Positions 27,622 to 35,917 of a DNA stretch of 64,000 nt are shown here, piece by piece (the stretch's first letter is position 1; each line of letters begins with the position of its first letter). Made by a program: the position numbers and the translations under genes. The notes under the pieces are model-generated. The model ran no database searches and was not told where the DNA came from. It saw nothing but the letters and a program-made list of their open reading frames with translations. Source of the stretch: Winogradskyella psychrotolerans (GTDB lineage Bacteria; Bacteroidota; Bacteroidia; Flavobacteriales; Flavobacteriaceae); assembly GCF_018860545.1 (NCBI RefSeq), contig NZ_JAHKPN010000056.1, positions 1 to 64,000 of the forward strand, read 5' to 3'.

Positions 27622-28908
27622 ATGGAAAAATCTTACACTTTAAAACGTTGCATGAGTACATTCCTTTGTATGGTATTTGTACTATTTGCTTTGAATGCTC
27701 AAACTGATTTTAAGGAGTATCAAGGTAAAGTAATCGATGGCAGAACTAACAAATCACTAGAAGCTGCAAGTCTCAGTATTAATAATACCAATATTAGTAC
27801 AATTACAAATTCTGAAGGGCAATTCACATTAAAAGTACCTAACCACTATTTAGATTCAAAAGTGATCGTTTCTTTTTTGGGTTATAATACTTACGTAGTA
27901 CCATTGTCAGAATTAGCCAATACTAAATCTGTCATAGAATTATATGAAGCCGTAACCGAACTATCTACTGTAAGTATTTCTGCATTTAAGGATGCTGAAA
28001 CTTTGGTGAGAAAAGTTTTTGATGATAAACATACAAATGTCGGTAGTGAATCTGTTTATATGACAGCCTTTTACAGAGAAACCATTAAACGTAGAAATAG
28101 AAATGTATCCTTAACAGAGGCTGTAGTTAATATTCTGAAACAGCCAAATTCATCGGAGCAACGCGATGCTATTCAGCTTGGTAAAGCAAGAAAAAGTACG
28201 GATTACAAACGTTTAGATACTGTTTCGGTAAAGTTGCAAGGTGGCCCTTTTTCAACAATGTATTTGGATATTATGAAGTATCCTGAGTATATTTTTACAG
28301 ATGAAAGTATTAGTGATTATAAATTTACTTTCAGCACGCCTTCAACTATAAATAATAGAACTGTTTTTGTGGTTGATTTTGATCCAAAAGGGAATCAACG
28401 ACAAGTTAATTACAGTGGCAAACTTTTTATCGATGTACAATCGCTGGCCTTAGTAAGTGCAAATTACGTTCTAGATGTCAGCAATATGAACAAGACCAAA
28501 AATCTTTTAGTAAAAAGGAAGCCTAGTGATGTGGTGGTCTATCCTTTAGAAGCTATTTACAAAGTAGATTATAAAGAGAAAGGTAATAAATGGTACTATA
28601 GTTATTCTAATTTAAGTCTAACATTTAAGGTGAATAAAAAACGTCAACTCTTTAATAAAGTATACACATTGTCTAGTGAAATGGCCGTGACAGATTGGGA
28701 GGTGAACAGTGCAGATAAGAAAATTAAAAACAAGGATAAATTAAGACCTTCGGTTATTATTACAGATGCTATTTCTGGGTTTTCGGATCCAGATTTTTGG
28801 GGCCAATATAATCTCATAGAACCAGATAAATCCATAGAGTCTGCCATTGATAAAATAAAGAAAAATATAGAAAAGCAGAAAGAAAAGGAAAAAACCGTTA
28901 ATGGTTAA
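27622..28908 (+). CDS. Secreted CarboxypepD_reg-like domain protein
   Basis: The 428-residue product has a signal peptide (to about 27, ending LNAQ), then a CarboxypepD_reg-like beta-sandwich at about 35-115 (GKVIDGRTNKSLEAASLSI, SEGQFTLKVP, VSFLGYNTY). The rest is a beta-rich region including YRETIKRRNRN and repeated strand segments, like the C-terminal part of DUF5686-type relatives, but without TonB plug or barrel. The tail is Lys-rich (KKNIEKQKEKEK). It may be an outer-membrane-associated or periplasmic protein; its role is unknown. A terminator follows, and the TonB receptor of module A converges on it. Confidence 0.75.
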   Translation: MEKSYTLKRCMSTFLCMVFVLFALNAQTDFKEYQGKVIDGRTNKSLEAASLSINNTNISTITNSEGQFTLKVPNHYLDSKVIVSFLGYNTYVVPLSELANTKSVIELYEAVTELSTVSISAFKDAETLVRKVFDDKHTNVGSESVYMTAFYRETIKRRNRNVSLTEAVVNILKQPNSSEQRDAIQLGKARKSTDYKRLDTVSVKLQGGPFSTMYLDIMKYPEYIFTDESISDYKFTFSTPSTINNRTVFVVDFDPKGNQRQVNYSGKLFIDVQSLALVSANYVLDVSNMNKTKNLLVKRKPSDVVVYPLEAIYKVDYKEKGNKWYYSYSNLSLTFKVNKKRQLFNKVYTLSSEMAVTDWEVNSADKKIKNKDKLRPSVIITDAISGFSDPDFWGQYNLIEPDKSIESAIDKIKKNIEKQKEKEKTVNG

Positions 28909-28933
28909 TGAGAAGATTTTATACTATTTAAAG

Positions 28934-28962
28934 ACCCTGAATTTAGTTCAGGTTTTTTTTTA
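28934..28962 (+). terminator. Terminator after the CarboxypepD_reg gene
   Basis: CCTGAA pairs with TTCAGG around the loop TTTAG and is followed by at least eight T. It separates this gene from the convergent TonB receptor gene. Confidence 0.8.
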
Positions 28963-28972
28963 TAAGTCACCT

Positions 28973-31282
28973 TTAGAAATTTACTCTAAAACTTAAATTG
29001 GGGGTGAGTTTTAAAGATTCATTGTTAATTTCTACTATAACATCGTCCGTATTAAAGGTGTAGTAGCGATTAATAATATTTGTTTGATTAAAGACGTTCC
29101 AAATAGAAGCACCAACCTCTGCCTGTATACCTTTTGAAGGGGTGAACTTATATGTCGCAGAAATATCTGTTCGAAAATAACTATCTAAACGAGCGTTGTT
29201 TGGGGCATCATATTCTATTGAAGAATTGCTATGGTCTTGGATAGGTGAAGGAGACGTATATGGCCTGCCTGAATGCCAATTCAATCCAATGCCGATTTTA
29301 AATTTATCGCGATTGTAAGTAAACGATGTGTTCATTACATGTCTTAAATCGAGAGTGTTTGGGAAGGCATTCCCATTATTAATCGTATTAAAGTTATAAT
29401 CATTTTTACTAAATGTATAACTCAGCCATGTACTAAAGTCACTAAAGCGCTTGTTAATTAAGAAGTCAATACCTTTAACGGAGTAATAACCATTATCGTT
29501 AATAAACTGAAATTGGTTTTGAAACCCTTGGCTACGTGCTGTAATATTATGGACACCTTTATAGTAGCCTTCAACTGAAATGAGTAAGTTGTTGCGATTA
29601 TAACTGAGACCAATAGAGGCTTGCTCACTTGTAATTAAGGGAACGTCATCACCATTGGCTAATTGCCACCTGCGTTTTTCGATACCAAAAAAATCTTGTT
29701 GTAAATCAATTACTTGGGTTATAGATTGATTTTTTAATTCTCCTAAAACTTCTAGTCTAAAATAATCGAGGAATTTATAATTTACAGTAAATCGTGGTTC
29801 AATTAAAAACTCTGATAATTTTCCAAAATAACTAAGTCTAGAACCTAAGCGAATATAAGTGTTGCGTGATGTGGAAAACCATTCAACTTCTCCAAATAAC
29901 GCGTGTGTTCTTATAATTTCCTTTATTAAACTTGTGTAATTAGGATTAATGACATTTTCATAATTGGTAACTCCGACTTCATTAAACTGATAACCGCCAT
30001 TAATTTTAAGATCTTTACTAACAGTCTTTGAAAGGTCAAACCGAAGGCCAAAATCTTCAACTTTATTTTCTTGAGTTAATAATTGATTGTTGCTAACATT
30101 ATTATTTTTTGCGTCTAAGTCGTAATTAGAGTAATACGCTTGAGCTGATAAATTAACATCAGTATTTATAAATTTTGAATAGGTTGCACTAGCGCCATAG
30201 CTCGTCTGATTTAATTGACTTTTAGATTCTTGAAAATCATTATCTATAGTGGTGAAAACCTGATCAAAGTTTAAATTGTTAGACATGTTCATCACGTTAA
30301 TTCGTAACTTGGATGTGTTATCTATGTCATATAAAAATTTAGCATTAAAGTCATAAAATAGAAAATTCTCGTCTTGTGCTAAAAGCGTATTCATTTGCGT
30401 AGAAGCATTAAGTTCTGAATCATTAAATATACGGTCAAAATAAGCATCGTACGTTTCTGAAACTAGAACATCTGTATAAGAACGCCTTGCTGATACTTGA
30501 AGTTCTGTTTTCTCTGTTAATGGTATTTTTGCAAAACCATCTACACTTAGCATATTTCCTCCAATACCTGCATTAAATTTTTTATCTAATTTATCTGCGT
30601 TTTTTATAGCGATAGTACTCGATACAGCATTGCCAAACTTAGCACTAGTTCCGTTTTTAGAAATGGTAATGTCTTCTGATAAATACGGATTGAAAGCAGA
30701 TATTAATCCAAAGAAATGGCCAGACTGATACATGCGTATGCCTTCATATAAAATTAAATTCTGGTCATTGGTACCTCCTCTAACATTAATATTAGATATG
30801 CGTTCATCTACACTCATAATTCCGGGTAGATTTTGTACAATTTGTAGCACATCTGGCTCAATTAGTCCGGGTAAAATATCGAAACCTTTGGTGTCGGCTG
30901 TTATTGTTCCGTTATTGGTTTTAGAAATCCCCTTAGTAAGATAATTAATAACGACAACCTCTTCTAATTGTTGAGTTTGGCTCTGTTTAGTGTCTTTAGG
31001 GGTAATGGCAATAAACCGATCGCTTAACATTTCAAAATTAAGAGGGGTGACATCGTTTAAGTGCTTTAATAGTTGTTTTAAGGAGAGGTTGTTTGAAGGT
31101 GGTTGGATGGAAATACCTTCAATTGATTTCGTTTCAAAAGAAAATACAATATTGTGGTGTTTCTCTAATTCTTGAAGAATTTGGACAAGCGGTATTACTA
31201 CTTCTTGTTCCTGGCTATAGCTAAGGTTACAAAAGGCAATCGATAAAAAGTAGAAAATGAAACAAAGTAGTTTTTTATTCAC
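28973..31282 (-). CDS. Module A TonB-dependent receptor with STN domain
   Basis: The 769-residue outer-membrane receptor has a signal peptide (to about 23), an STN secretin-like domain at about 28-95, a linker, then a plug with LPGLIEPDVLQIVQNLPGIM and NINVRGGTNDQNLILYEGI and a 22-strand-type barrel ending LSFRVNF. The STN domain is the part that passes signal to FecR in FecA-like systems. Unlike module B it has no CarboxypepD_reg domain between STN and plug. It starts at GTG 31282, overlapping the FecR stop by eight bases. No SusD gene is adjacent, so the ligand is not obviously a glycan. Confidence 0.92.
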   Translation of the reverse strand: MNKKLLCFIFYFLSIAFCNLSYSQEQEVVIPLVQILQELEKHHNIVFSFETKSIEGISIQPPSNNLSLKQLLKHLNDVTPLNFEMLSDRFIAITPKDTKQSQTQQLEEVVVINYLTKGISKTNNGTITADTKGFDILPGLIEPDVLQIVQNLPGIMSVDERISNINVRGGTNDQNLILYEGIRMYQSGHFFGLISAFNPYLSEDITISKNGTSAKFGNAVSSTIAIKNADKLDKKFNAGIGGNMLSVDGFAKIPLTEKTELQVSARRSYTDVLVSETYDAYFDRIFNDSELNASTQMNTLLAQDENFLFYDFNAKFLYDIDNTSKLRINVMNMSNNLNFDQVFTTIDNDFQESKSQLNQTSYGASATYSKFINTDVNLSAQAYYSNYDLDAKNNNVSNNQLLTQENKVEDFGLRFDLSKTVSKDLKINGGYQFNEVGVTNYENVINPNYTSLIKEIIRTHALFGEVEWFSTSRNTYIRLGSRLSYFGKLSEFLIEPRFTVNYKFLDYFRLEVLGELKNQSITQVIDLQQDFFGIEKRRWQLANGDDVPLITSEQASIGLSYNRNNLLISVEGYYKGVHNITARSQGFQNQFQFINDNGYYSVKGIDFLINKRFSDFSTWLSYTFSKNDYNFNTINNGNAFPNTLDLRHVMNTSFTYNRDKFKIGIGLNWHSGRPYTSPSPIQDHSNSSIEYDAPNNARLDSYFRTDISATYKFTPSKGIQAEVGASIWNVFNQTNIINRYYTFNTDDVIVEINNESLKLTPNLSFRVNF

Positions 31283-32171
31283 GCTTTAATACAATAGATT
31301 TTCCTGATTTGCTGTAGCTTAAATTTAATGGTATTGTGACAGACTTCAATGCTAAATCTAAATTATTATGTGTGAAACTTCCCGTAAATAAACGCGAAAG
31401 ATCAATGTTTTCTGTAATTATTGTTTGATGGTATTGACTTTCAAACTCTTTAATTACATGTTTAAGAGGAACACTTTTAAAGCTGCTTTCGCCATGCAAC
31501 CATTGCGGCTGCACAGCGTTTTCTTTTTCAGTAGCAAGCAATTTCCCATCTATGATTACGAAGCTGTGTCCAGGTTTTAACGTTGTGGTTTTGTTATTGT
31601 GCGATACAGCAACTAAACCTTCGTAACACGTCACTTCAAAGAACGATTCGCGTTGTTTTACATTAAACTGTGTTCCTAAAACGCTAACGATACCCTCTGA
31701 CGTCATAACATCAAATTTTTGACCTTTTGCAACTTTAAAAAAGGCTTCTCCTTCAAGTTGTATTGCTCGGGTTTCACTCCATTGACTTTTATTAAATGTT
31801 ACTGTTGAATTGGCATTTAATTCTACTGTGGAGTTATCAGGTAACGTAACTGTTATTTGTTGTGCTATAAGTGTGCCAACGGTAGTGTCTAAAGTTGAGG
31901 TGTAATAATAAATACTAAACCCTATTGCTAAAACAGCAGCGATTTTAAGGAATGGTTTTAGCCATTGATTAGAATGTGTGTTTTTCGATTTAAGTTTTGG
32001 TTTAAGCGCTTCATAAGCTTGGTCACTAGAGAATTCTGGAGCTTTAAAATCTTTTAAGGCAGTATCCATTTTAATTAAATCATTATAATCCTCTAGCTGC
32101 TCAAAAGCAATTTGCTCTTCAGTACTTAGATTATGATCTAACCATTTTTTTATAAGTTCGTCTCGCTTCAT
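31275..32171 (-). CDS. Module A FecR-family anti-sigma factor
   Basis: The 298-residue protein has a short cytoplasmic head (MKRDELIKKWLDHNLSTEEQ) with anti-sigma helices, one transmembrane helix near 88-105, and the periplasmic FecR domain (TVTLPDNSTVELNANSTV, G-E-A-F-F-K-V, VSVLGTQFNVKQR). A C-terminal STN-related domain follows (SFKSVPLKHVIKEFESQYHQ), which should contact the receptor. It sits between the sigma gene (243 bases upstream) and the receptor (overlapping), the order expected for cell-surface signalling. It is paralogous to the FecR of module B. Confidence 0.93.
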   Translation of the reverse strand: MKRDELIKKWLDHNLSTEEQIAFEQLEDYNDLIKMDTALKDFKAPEFSSDQAYEALKPKLKSKNTHSNQWLKPFLKIAAVLAIGFSIYYYTSTLDTTVGTLIAQQITVTLPDNSTVELNANSTVTFNKSQWSETRAIQLEGEAFFKVAKGQKFDVMTSEGIVSVLGTQFNVKQRESFFEVTCYEGLVAVSHNNKTTTLKPGHSFVIIDGKLLATEKENAVQPQWLHGESSFKSVPLKHVIKEFESQYHQTIITENIDLSRLFTGSFTHNNLDLALKSVTIPLNLSYSKSGKSIVLKRE

Positions 32172-32225
32172 AATATGATTTCAAGTATATAACAGCTTAG
32201 GTTTGAAAACTCCTACTTAATTTAA

Positions 32226-32290
32226 GTTTCAAAGTTTCAAAGTTTCAAAGTTTCAAAGTTTCAAAGTTTCAAGGTTTCAAGGTTTCAAAG
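32226..32290. repeat. Tandem repeat, eight copies of GTTTCAAA
   Basis: Eight consecutive 8-base units run from 32226; the sixth and seventh read GTTTCAAG. The array lies between the module A sigma and FecR genes, both on the minus strand. Copy number is likely to vary by slippage. It is non-coding. Confidence 0.9.
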
Positions 32291-32338
32291 CTACTTGATA
32301 TTTGTATGGTTTTTCAATTCCAAATTCTTCGGTCTTCC

Positions 32339-32364
32339 GTCATCTGTCATCTGTCATCTGTCAT
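32339..32364. repeat. Tandem repeat, three copies of CATCTGT
   Basis: Three 7-base units CATCTGT (32341-32361) with partial copies at both sides lie 50 bases after the GTTTCAAA array. It is a second simple repeat in the same sigma-FecR gap. Confidence 0.8.
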
Positions 32365-32414
32365 TTTTCTTACATTAATAGCTCAACTGAAAACGGATAC
32401 TGAATGTTCATTTG

Positions 32415-32930
32415 TCAAAGTTCATCAATATCTTCTCTTAATTTCTTTAAAGCACCATAAATACGTTTTTCCACTCCCTTTACGGAAATATTTAAAAGCT
32501 CTGCAATTTCCTTAAACCGTTTGCCTTCAACTCTATTCATTAAAAAAGCTACACGTTGTGCTTCACTTAATTTACTTAATGCATGTTGTAATTTTTGATG
32601 ATATTCTTTTTCTTCAAGTACAAATTCTGGTGTTTCGTTGGTAGTGCTCTTTTGGGGCTTTTTACTGTGTTTTAAAACTACTTTTTGATGTGCATAGGCA
32701 TTCAGCATTAAATTATTGGCCGTTGTAAACAAATAACTTTTCGCTTTGTCAGTAGTAATTTTACCGCAATTCTGCCAGAGTTTTATAAATGCTTCCTGAA
32801 CTTTGTCTTCCGGATTTAGTTGATTCCCATACTTATAGTATAGAAAGTCGTGTAGGTTTTTAGAGTGCTTCTTATATAAGTGCTCAAACAATCGCGATTC
32901 GCAAATATTATCTTGTAAGGGTTTGTTCAT
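32415..32930 (-). CDS. Module A ECF sigma factor (FecI-like)
   Basis: The 171-residue protein is an ECF sigma-70 family factor. Region 2 is visible as KVQEAFIKLWQNC with SYLFTTANNLMLN after it, and region 4 as LNISVKGVEKRIYGALKKL, the helix-turn-helix that reads the -35 element. I chose the ATG at 32930 (MNKPLQDN); an in-frame GTG at 32948 would add six residues. It should be held by the FecR product until the receptor signals. Its gene is separated from the divergent lipoprotein by about 100 bases, so one regulatory region serves both. Confidence 0.94.
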   Translation of the reverse strand: MNKPLQDNICESRLFEHLYKKHSKNLHDFLYYKYGNQLNPEDKVQEAFIKLWQNCGKITTDKAKSYLFTTANNLMLNAYAHQKVVLKHSKKPQKSTTNETPEFVLEEKEYHQKLQHALSKLSEAQRVAFLMNRVEGKRFKEIAELLNISVKGVEKRIYGALKKLREDIDEL

Positions 32931-33031
32931 GGTTTTTAATAGGCCCACAAATTATAAATAAAATTTTAGATTATTGGGTAGGAAATTTTGAGGGACAACT
33001 GTTTTATAATAAATAGAATAGCATTAAAGCC

Positions 33032-35572
33032 ATGAACATCAATTCTAAACATCTCTTATTTTGCTTCCTTTTTGCCCTAATTTGTTTTTCTTCCTGTCAA
33101 GATGAGATTACTCAAATTGAAACTCCAAACGATCAAGAAACCATTGTTTCAAATTCTACATTAGCTAACCTTATGAGTAGAACAATAGCAAATTTTGGTG
33201 CTGCTGATGATATTTTAGATAGTTCTAGTTGCTTTTCTGTAGAACTACCTGTTACAATTGTGGTTAGTGATATTACAATAATTATTGAAACACCATCCGA
33301 TTTACAACAATTGGAGACTTTATATAATGAATCTTCTATTAACGACGATTTCTTAGATTTTGTATTTCCGATTTCCATTGTTTTTAGTGATTACAGTCAA
33401 ATCGCGATTGAAAATGAAGAAGAACTACAAAGTTTTATAAGTGAATGTGCAAGTGACCAAAATGATGCTATTGCATGTGTTGATTTTGTTTACCCCATTT
33501 CGTTTTCAGAATTTAATTCTAGCTTTAATCTTCTTGATACTGTCCTTATTGAAAATGATGAAGCATTGTATAATTTTCTGAATGGTTTAGAAGATGAAGA
33601 AAATACAGTGGTTGTCAGCTTAAACTTTCCGGTAACATTAGAATATGCTAATGGTGATACTACAGAGGTTAATACAAATCAAGAATTATCAGATGCTATT
33701 GAATTAGCTGGAGAGGGTTGTAATGATGCTAATTGTACTGAAGAATCTGTAGCATTAAATTTAGAAGACTGTCAATGGAAAATAACGACCTATTCTAGTT
33801 TTCCAGAGTTTGTTGGTATTGATTTAGTCTTTTATTCCGATGACACATTTGCTATTTTTCAAGATGGTAGCACCTATAATGTTGTTGGTAGTTGGTCTGT
33901 AATTTCAACAGATGGCGAAAGCTATGTATACTTAGAAACCGATTTTGAAGATTTGGGAGGCGACTGGAAAATTGTAGAATGTGAAGCGGATAGATTACAG
34001 GTTGTTAAAGGCGAACAGACGATGGTTGTAAATCAGGTTTGTGAGGATGATTTAAACTGTTCACTCACTGATATTAGTAGTATTTTACAAGAATGTCCTT
34101 GGGATTTTAGTGATGGCTCTGGTAATTTTGAGAATGATCAAATGATTTTTAATGCCAGTGGAGATTTGCAAATTACGGAAGGTATGGCGGCTTCAGCGAT
34201 TGGTGGAGGTTGGAATTTATCAGTGTCAGATGAAGGTATCCTATTGACATTTGTAGATTTAACCGCCTTTCAAGATATTCTTGAAGGTGATTGGTTAATT
34301 GCGGAATGTGATACAGATAGAATTGTATTAACAAGAGGCGACCAAACTTTGGTCTTTGAGCAAAACTGTAATGCTAATCTTTTTAGCTGTTTTGATGATT
34401 TCGAAATGGTAGAATGTATACAGGCTAATAACATTCCTGTTTTTAATTTAAGTGCAAATACCATTGGACTTGTACTTTGTACAGAATCTTTTAGCCCTTC
34501 GTTTCATGAAACCTTGAGTGATGCAGAGAATAATACAAATCCCATTGCCGATACAGAGGCATACGGGACATTAGTAGCACAGGTTTATTTGAGAATTGAA
34601 GCTGATAGCGGTGATTTTGAAATTTATAATGTATATCTCAATACCGAAAGTTGTATAAATTTTGATTGCTTTGTTAATACTCAAATTACAGCTTGTGGTA
34701 ACGACGGTTTTGCTACGTTTAATTTAACCGAAGCCAATCAAGAATGTGGTCCTGATTTAGCAATTTATGGAGTTTATTATTACGAATCTGAAAGCGATTT
34801 ACAAGATAATGTAAACCCTATTTACAATCCGGAAAGCTATACTAATATGTATAATCCTACTGTCATTTACGCTGCTGTACTAAATGTATATGATAATGTG
34901 ATAGAACATATTTTTACTATTGACTTAATCGTTGAAGATTGTAATTATTTTGAATGTTTCGAAAGCTTTGATGCTGTTATAGAAGTTTGTGATGAAGGAA
35001 CAGATGGATTGTATGAATTTAACCTTCCTATTGCATTTGCAAATTGTACTCCAAGTGCAGATGCAGTTACTTACCATTTAACTCAAGCCGATGCTGATAC
35101 AGGTATAAATGCTATTGCAGAGCCTTCAACATATACGACTCCTGATGTCAATTCCATCGTTTATGTTAGGGTTGAAATTCAAAATCAATTAGAGATTTTT
35201 ACTATTCAATTAAATGTTATTACATGTAATGCTGGTAGTTGTACAGAAGAAGATATTGATGGTATTTTAACAGAATGCTTATGGAACGTCACTAGTTATA
35301 ATGGAAGCGATAATTTAAGTAATTATAATTTTCATTTTGAACAAAACTCAGGTATTGTAGTGATATATACAGATACAATTACCATTGATGCAACGTGGTC
35401 TACCTCTCAAGCTAGTGATGGTGTTGTGATTGATTTTTCAAATGTAGCCGGACCAAATATTCAAGCTATAAATGGTAGTTGGTTAGTGGTGGAATGTACT
35501 GCAAGCCAATTAGTATTGCATAATATTAATGATAGCAGCCTCGAAATTGTTCTAGATAGAACCTGTGAATAA
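33032..35572 (+). CDS. Module A modular surface lipoprotein (846 residues)
   Basis: The signal peptide ends FSSC (lipid Cys 22), followed by QDEI, an acidic stretch like the lipoprotein export signals of Bacteroidota, so surface exposure is likely. After it come four 'FP[VI][TS]' repeats (about 67-100, 108-140, 150-186, 196-230). Next are two lipocalin-like beta modules (235-337, 343-446) ending in a W-x-I-x-E-C ... D-R-I/L-x-L pattern, three C-F modules of ~90 residues (453-541, 545-637, 641-732), the last with TQADADTGINAI, and a third lipocalin-like module (737-845). Cys-rich. It is divergent from the sigma gene of module A and homologous to 51491-52543. No named family is recognised. Confidence 0.85.
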   Translation: MNINSKHLLFCFLFALICFSSCQDEITQIETPNDQETIVSNSTLANLMSRTIANFGAADDILDSSSCFSVELPVTIVVSDITIIIETPSDLQQLETLYNESSINDDFLDFVFPISIVFSDYSQIAIENEEELQSFISECASDQNDAIACVDFVYPISFSEFNSSFNLLDTVLIENDEALYNFLNGLEDEENTVVVSLNFPVTLEYANGDTTEVNTNQELSDAIELAGEGCNDANCTEESVALNLEDCQWKITTYSSFPEFVGIDLVFYSDDTFAIFQDGSTYNVVGSWSVISTDGESYVYLETDFEDLGGDWKIVECEADRLQVVKGEQTMVVNQVCEDDLNCSLTDISSILQECPWDFSDGSGNFENDQMIFNASGDLQITEGMAASAIGGGWNLSVSDEGILLTFVDLTAFQDILEGDWLIAECDTDRIVLTRGDQTLVFEQNCNANLFSCFDDFEMVECIQANNIPVFNLSANTIGLVLCTESFSPSFHETLSDAENNTNPIADTEAYGTLVAQVYLRIEADSGDFEIYNVYLNTESCINFDCFVNTQITACGNDGFATFNLTEANQECGPDLAIYGVYYYESESDLQDNVNPIYNPESYTNMYNPTVIYAAVLNVYDNVIEHIFTIDLIVEDCNYFECFESFDAVIEVCDEGTDGLYEFNLPIAFANCTPSADAVTYHLTQADADTGINAIAEPSTYTTPDVNSIVYVRVEIQNQLEIFTIQLNVITCNAGSCTEEDIDGILTECLWNVTSYNGSDNLSNYNFHFEQNSGIVVIYTDTITIDATWSTSQASDGVVIDFSNVAGPNIQAINGSWLVVECTASQLVLHNINDSSLEIVLDRTCE

Positions 35573-35616
35573 AGAAACTAGAAGTTAGTAATTTTAGTAA
35601 GTTAAGTTGTTAAGAA

Positions 35617-35647
35617 GAGAGTCATTCGCCATGAGTGGCTCTTTTTT
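35617..35647 (+). terminator. Terminator after the module A lipoprotein
   Basis: GAGTCATTC pairs with GAGTGGCTC (two G-U pairs) around the loop GCCAT, followed by TTTTTT. It lies 45 bases after the stop codon. Confidence 0.8.
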
Positions 35648-35768
35648 ATACATGATGAATTTCTAGGTTATGGCGTTTTAATAATTCGGAGCGTTCAACG
35701 TAGTAGATTCCCATTTTGTCTGGACTTCATTTTATGTTTCAATTGCCAATAAAAAAAGGGTAGAAGTA

Positions 35769-35804
35769 GGTCGTCCCTTCTAATGGCTATCGGAAGGGGC
35801 GGCC
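35769..35804. other. Strong GC-rich hairpin of unknown role
   Basis: In a 345-base gap between genes, GGTCGTCCCTTC (35769-35780) pairs with GAAGGGGCGGCC (35793-35804) over 12 positions with two G-U pairs. The loop is 12 bases. No T run follows on either strand immediately. It is much more GC-rich than its surroundings. The rest of the gap holds a terminator (35617-35647) and the ffh -7 box (35852-35859). Confidence 0.55.
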
Positions 35805-35851
35805 AATGAAAACAAATTTATAAACTCATTAGAAATTCCCTCATAAATTCT

Positions 35852-35859
35852 TAAATTTG
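35852..35859 (+). promoter_or_regulatory. -7 box of ffh (TAAATTTG)
   Basis: TAAATTTG matches TAnnTTTG exactly and lies 58 bases before the ffh ATG. Confidence 0.5.
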
Positions 35860-35917
35860 CAGCTTATTAAATAATACAGACTGCTTATTTGCAGACTGCA
35901 AACTGAAGACTAGAAAC

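Noticed and set aside
32226-32290. Array of short repeats considered as CRISPR
   Set aside because: The units are 8 bases long, directly adjacent and without spacers; no cas gene is nearby.
35573-35917. SRP RNA gene next to ffh
   Set aside because: The conserved GGAAG/GCAGCC-type core was not found; the hairpin at 35769-35804 lacks it.
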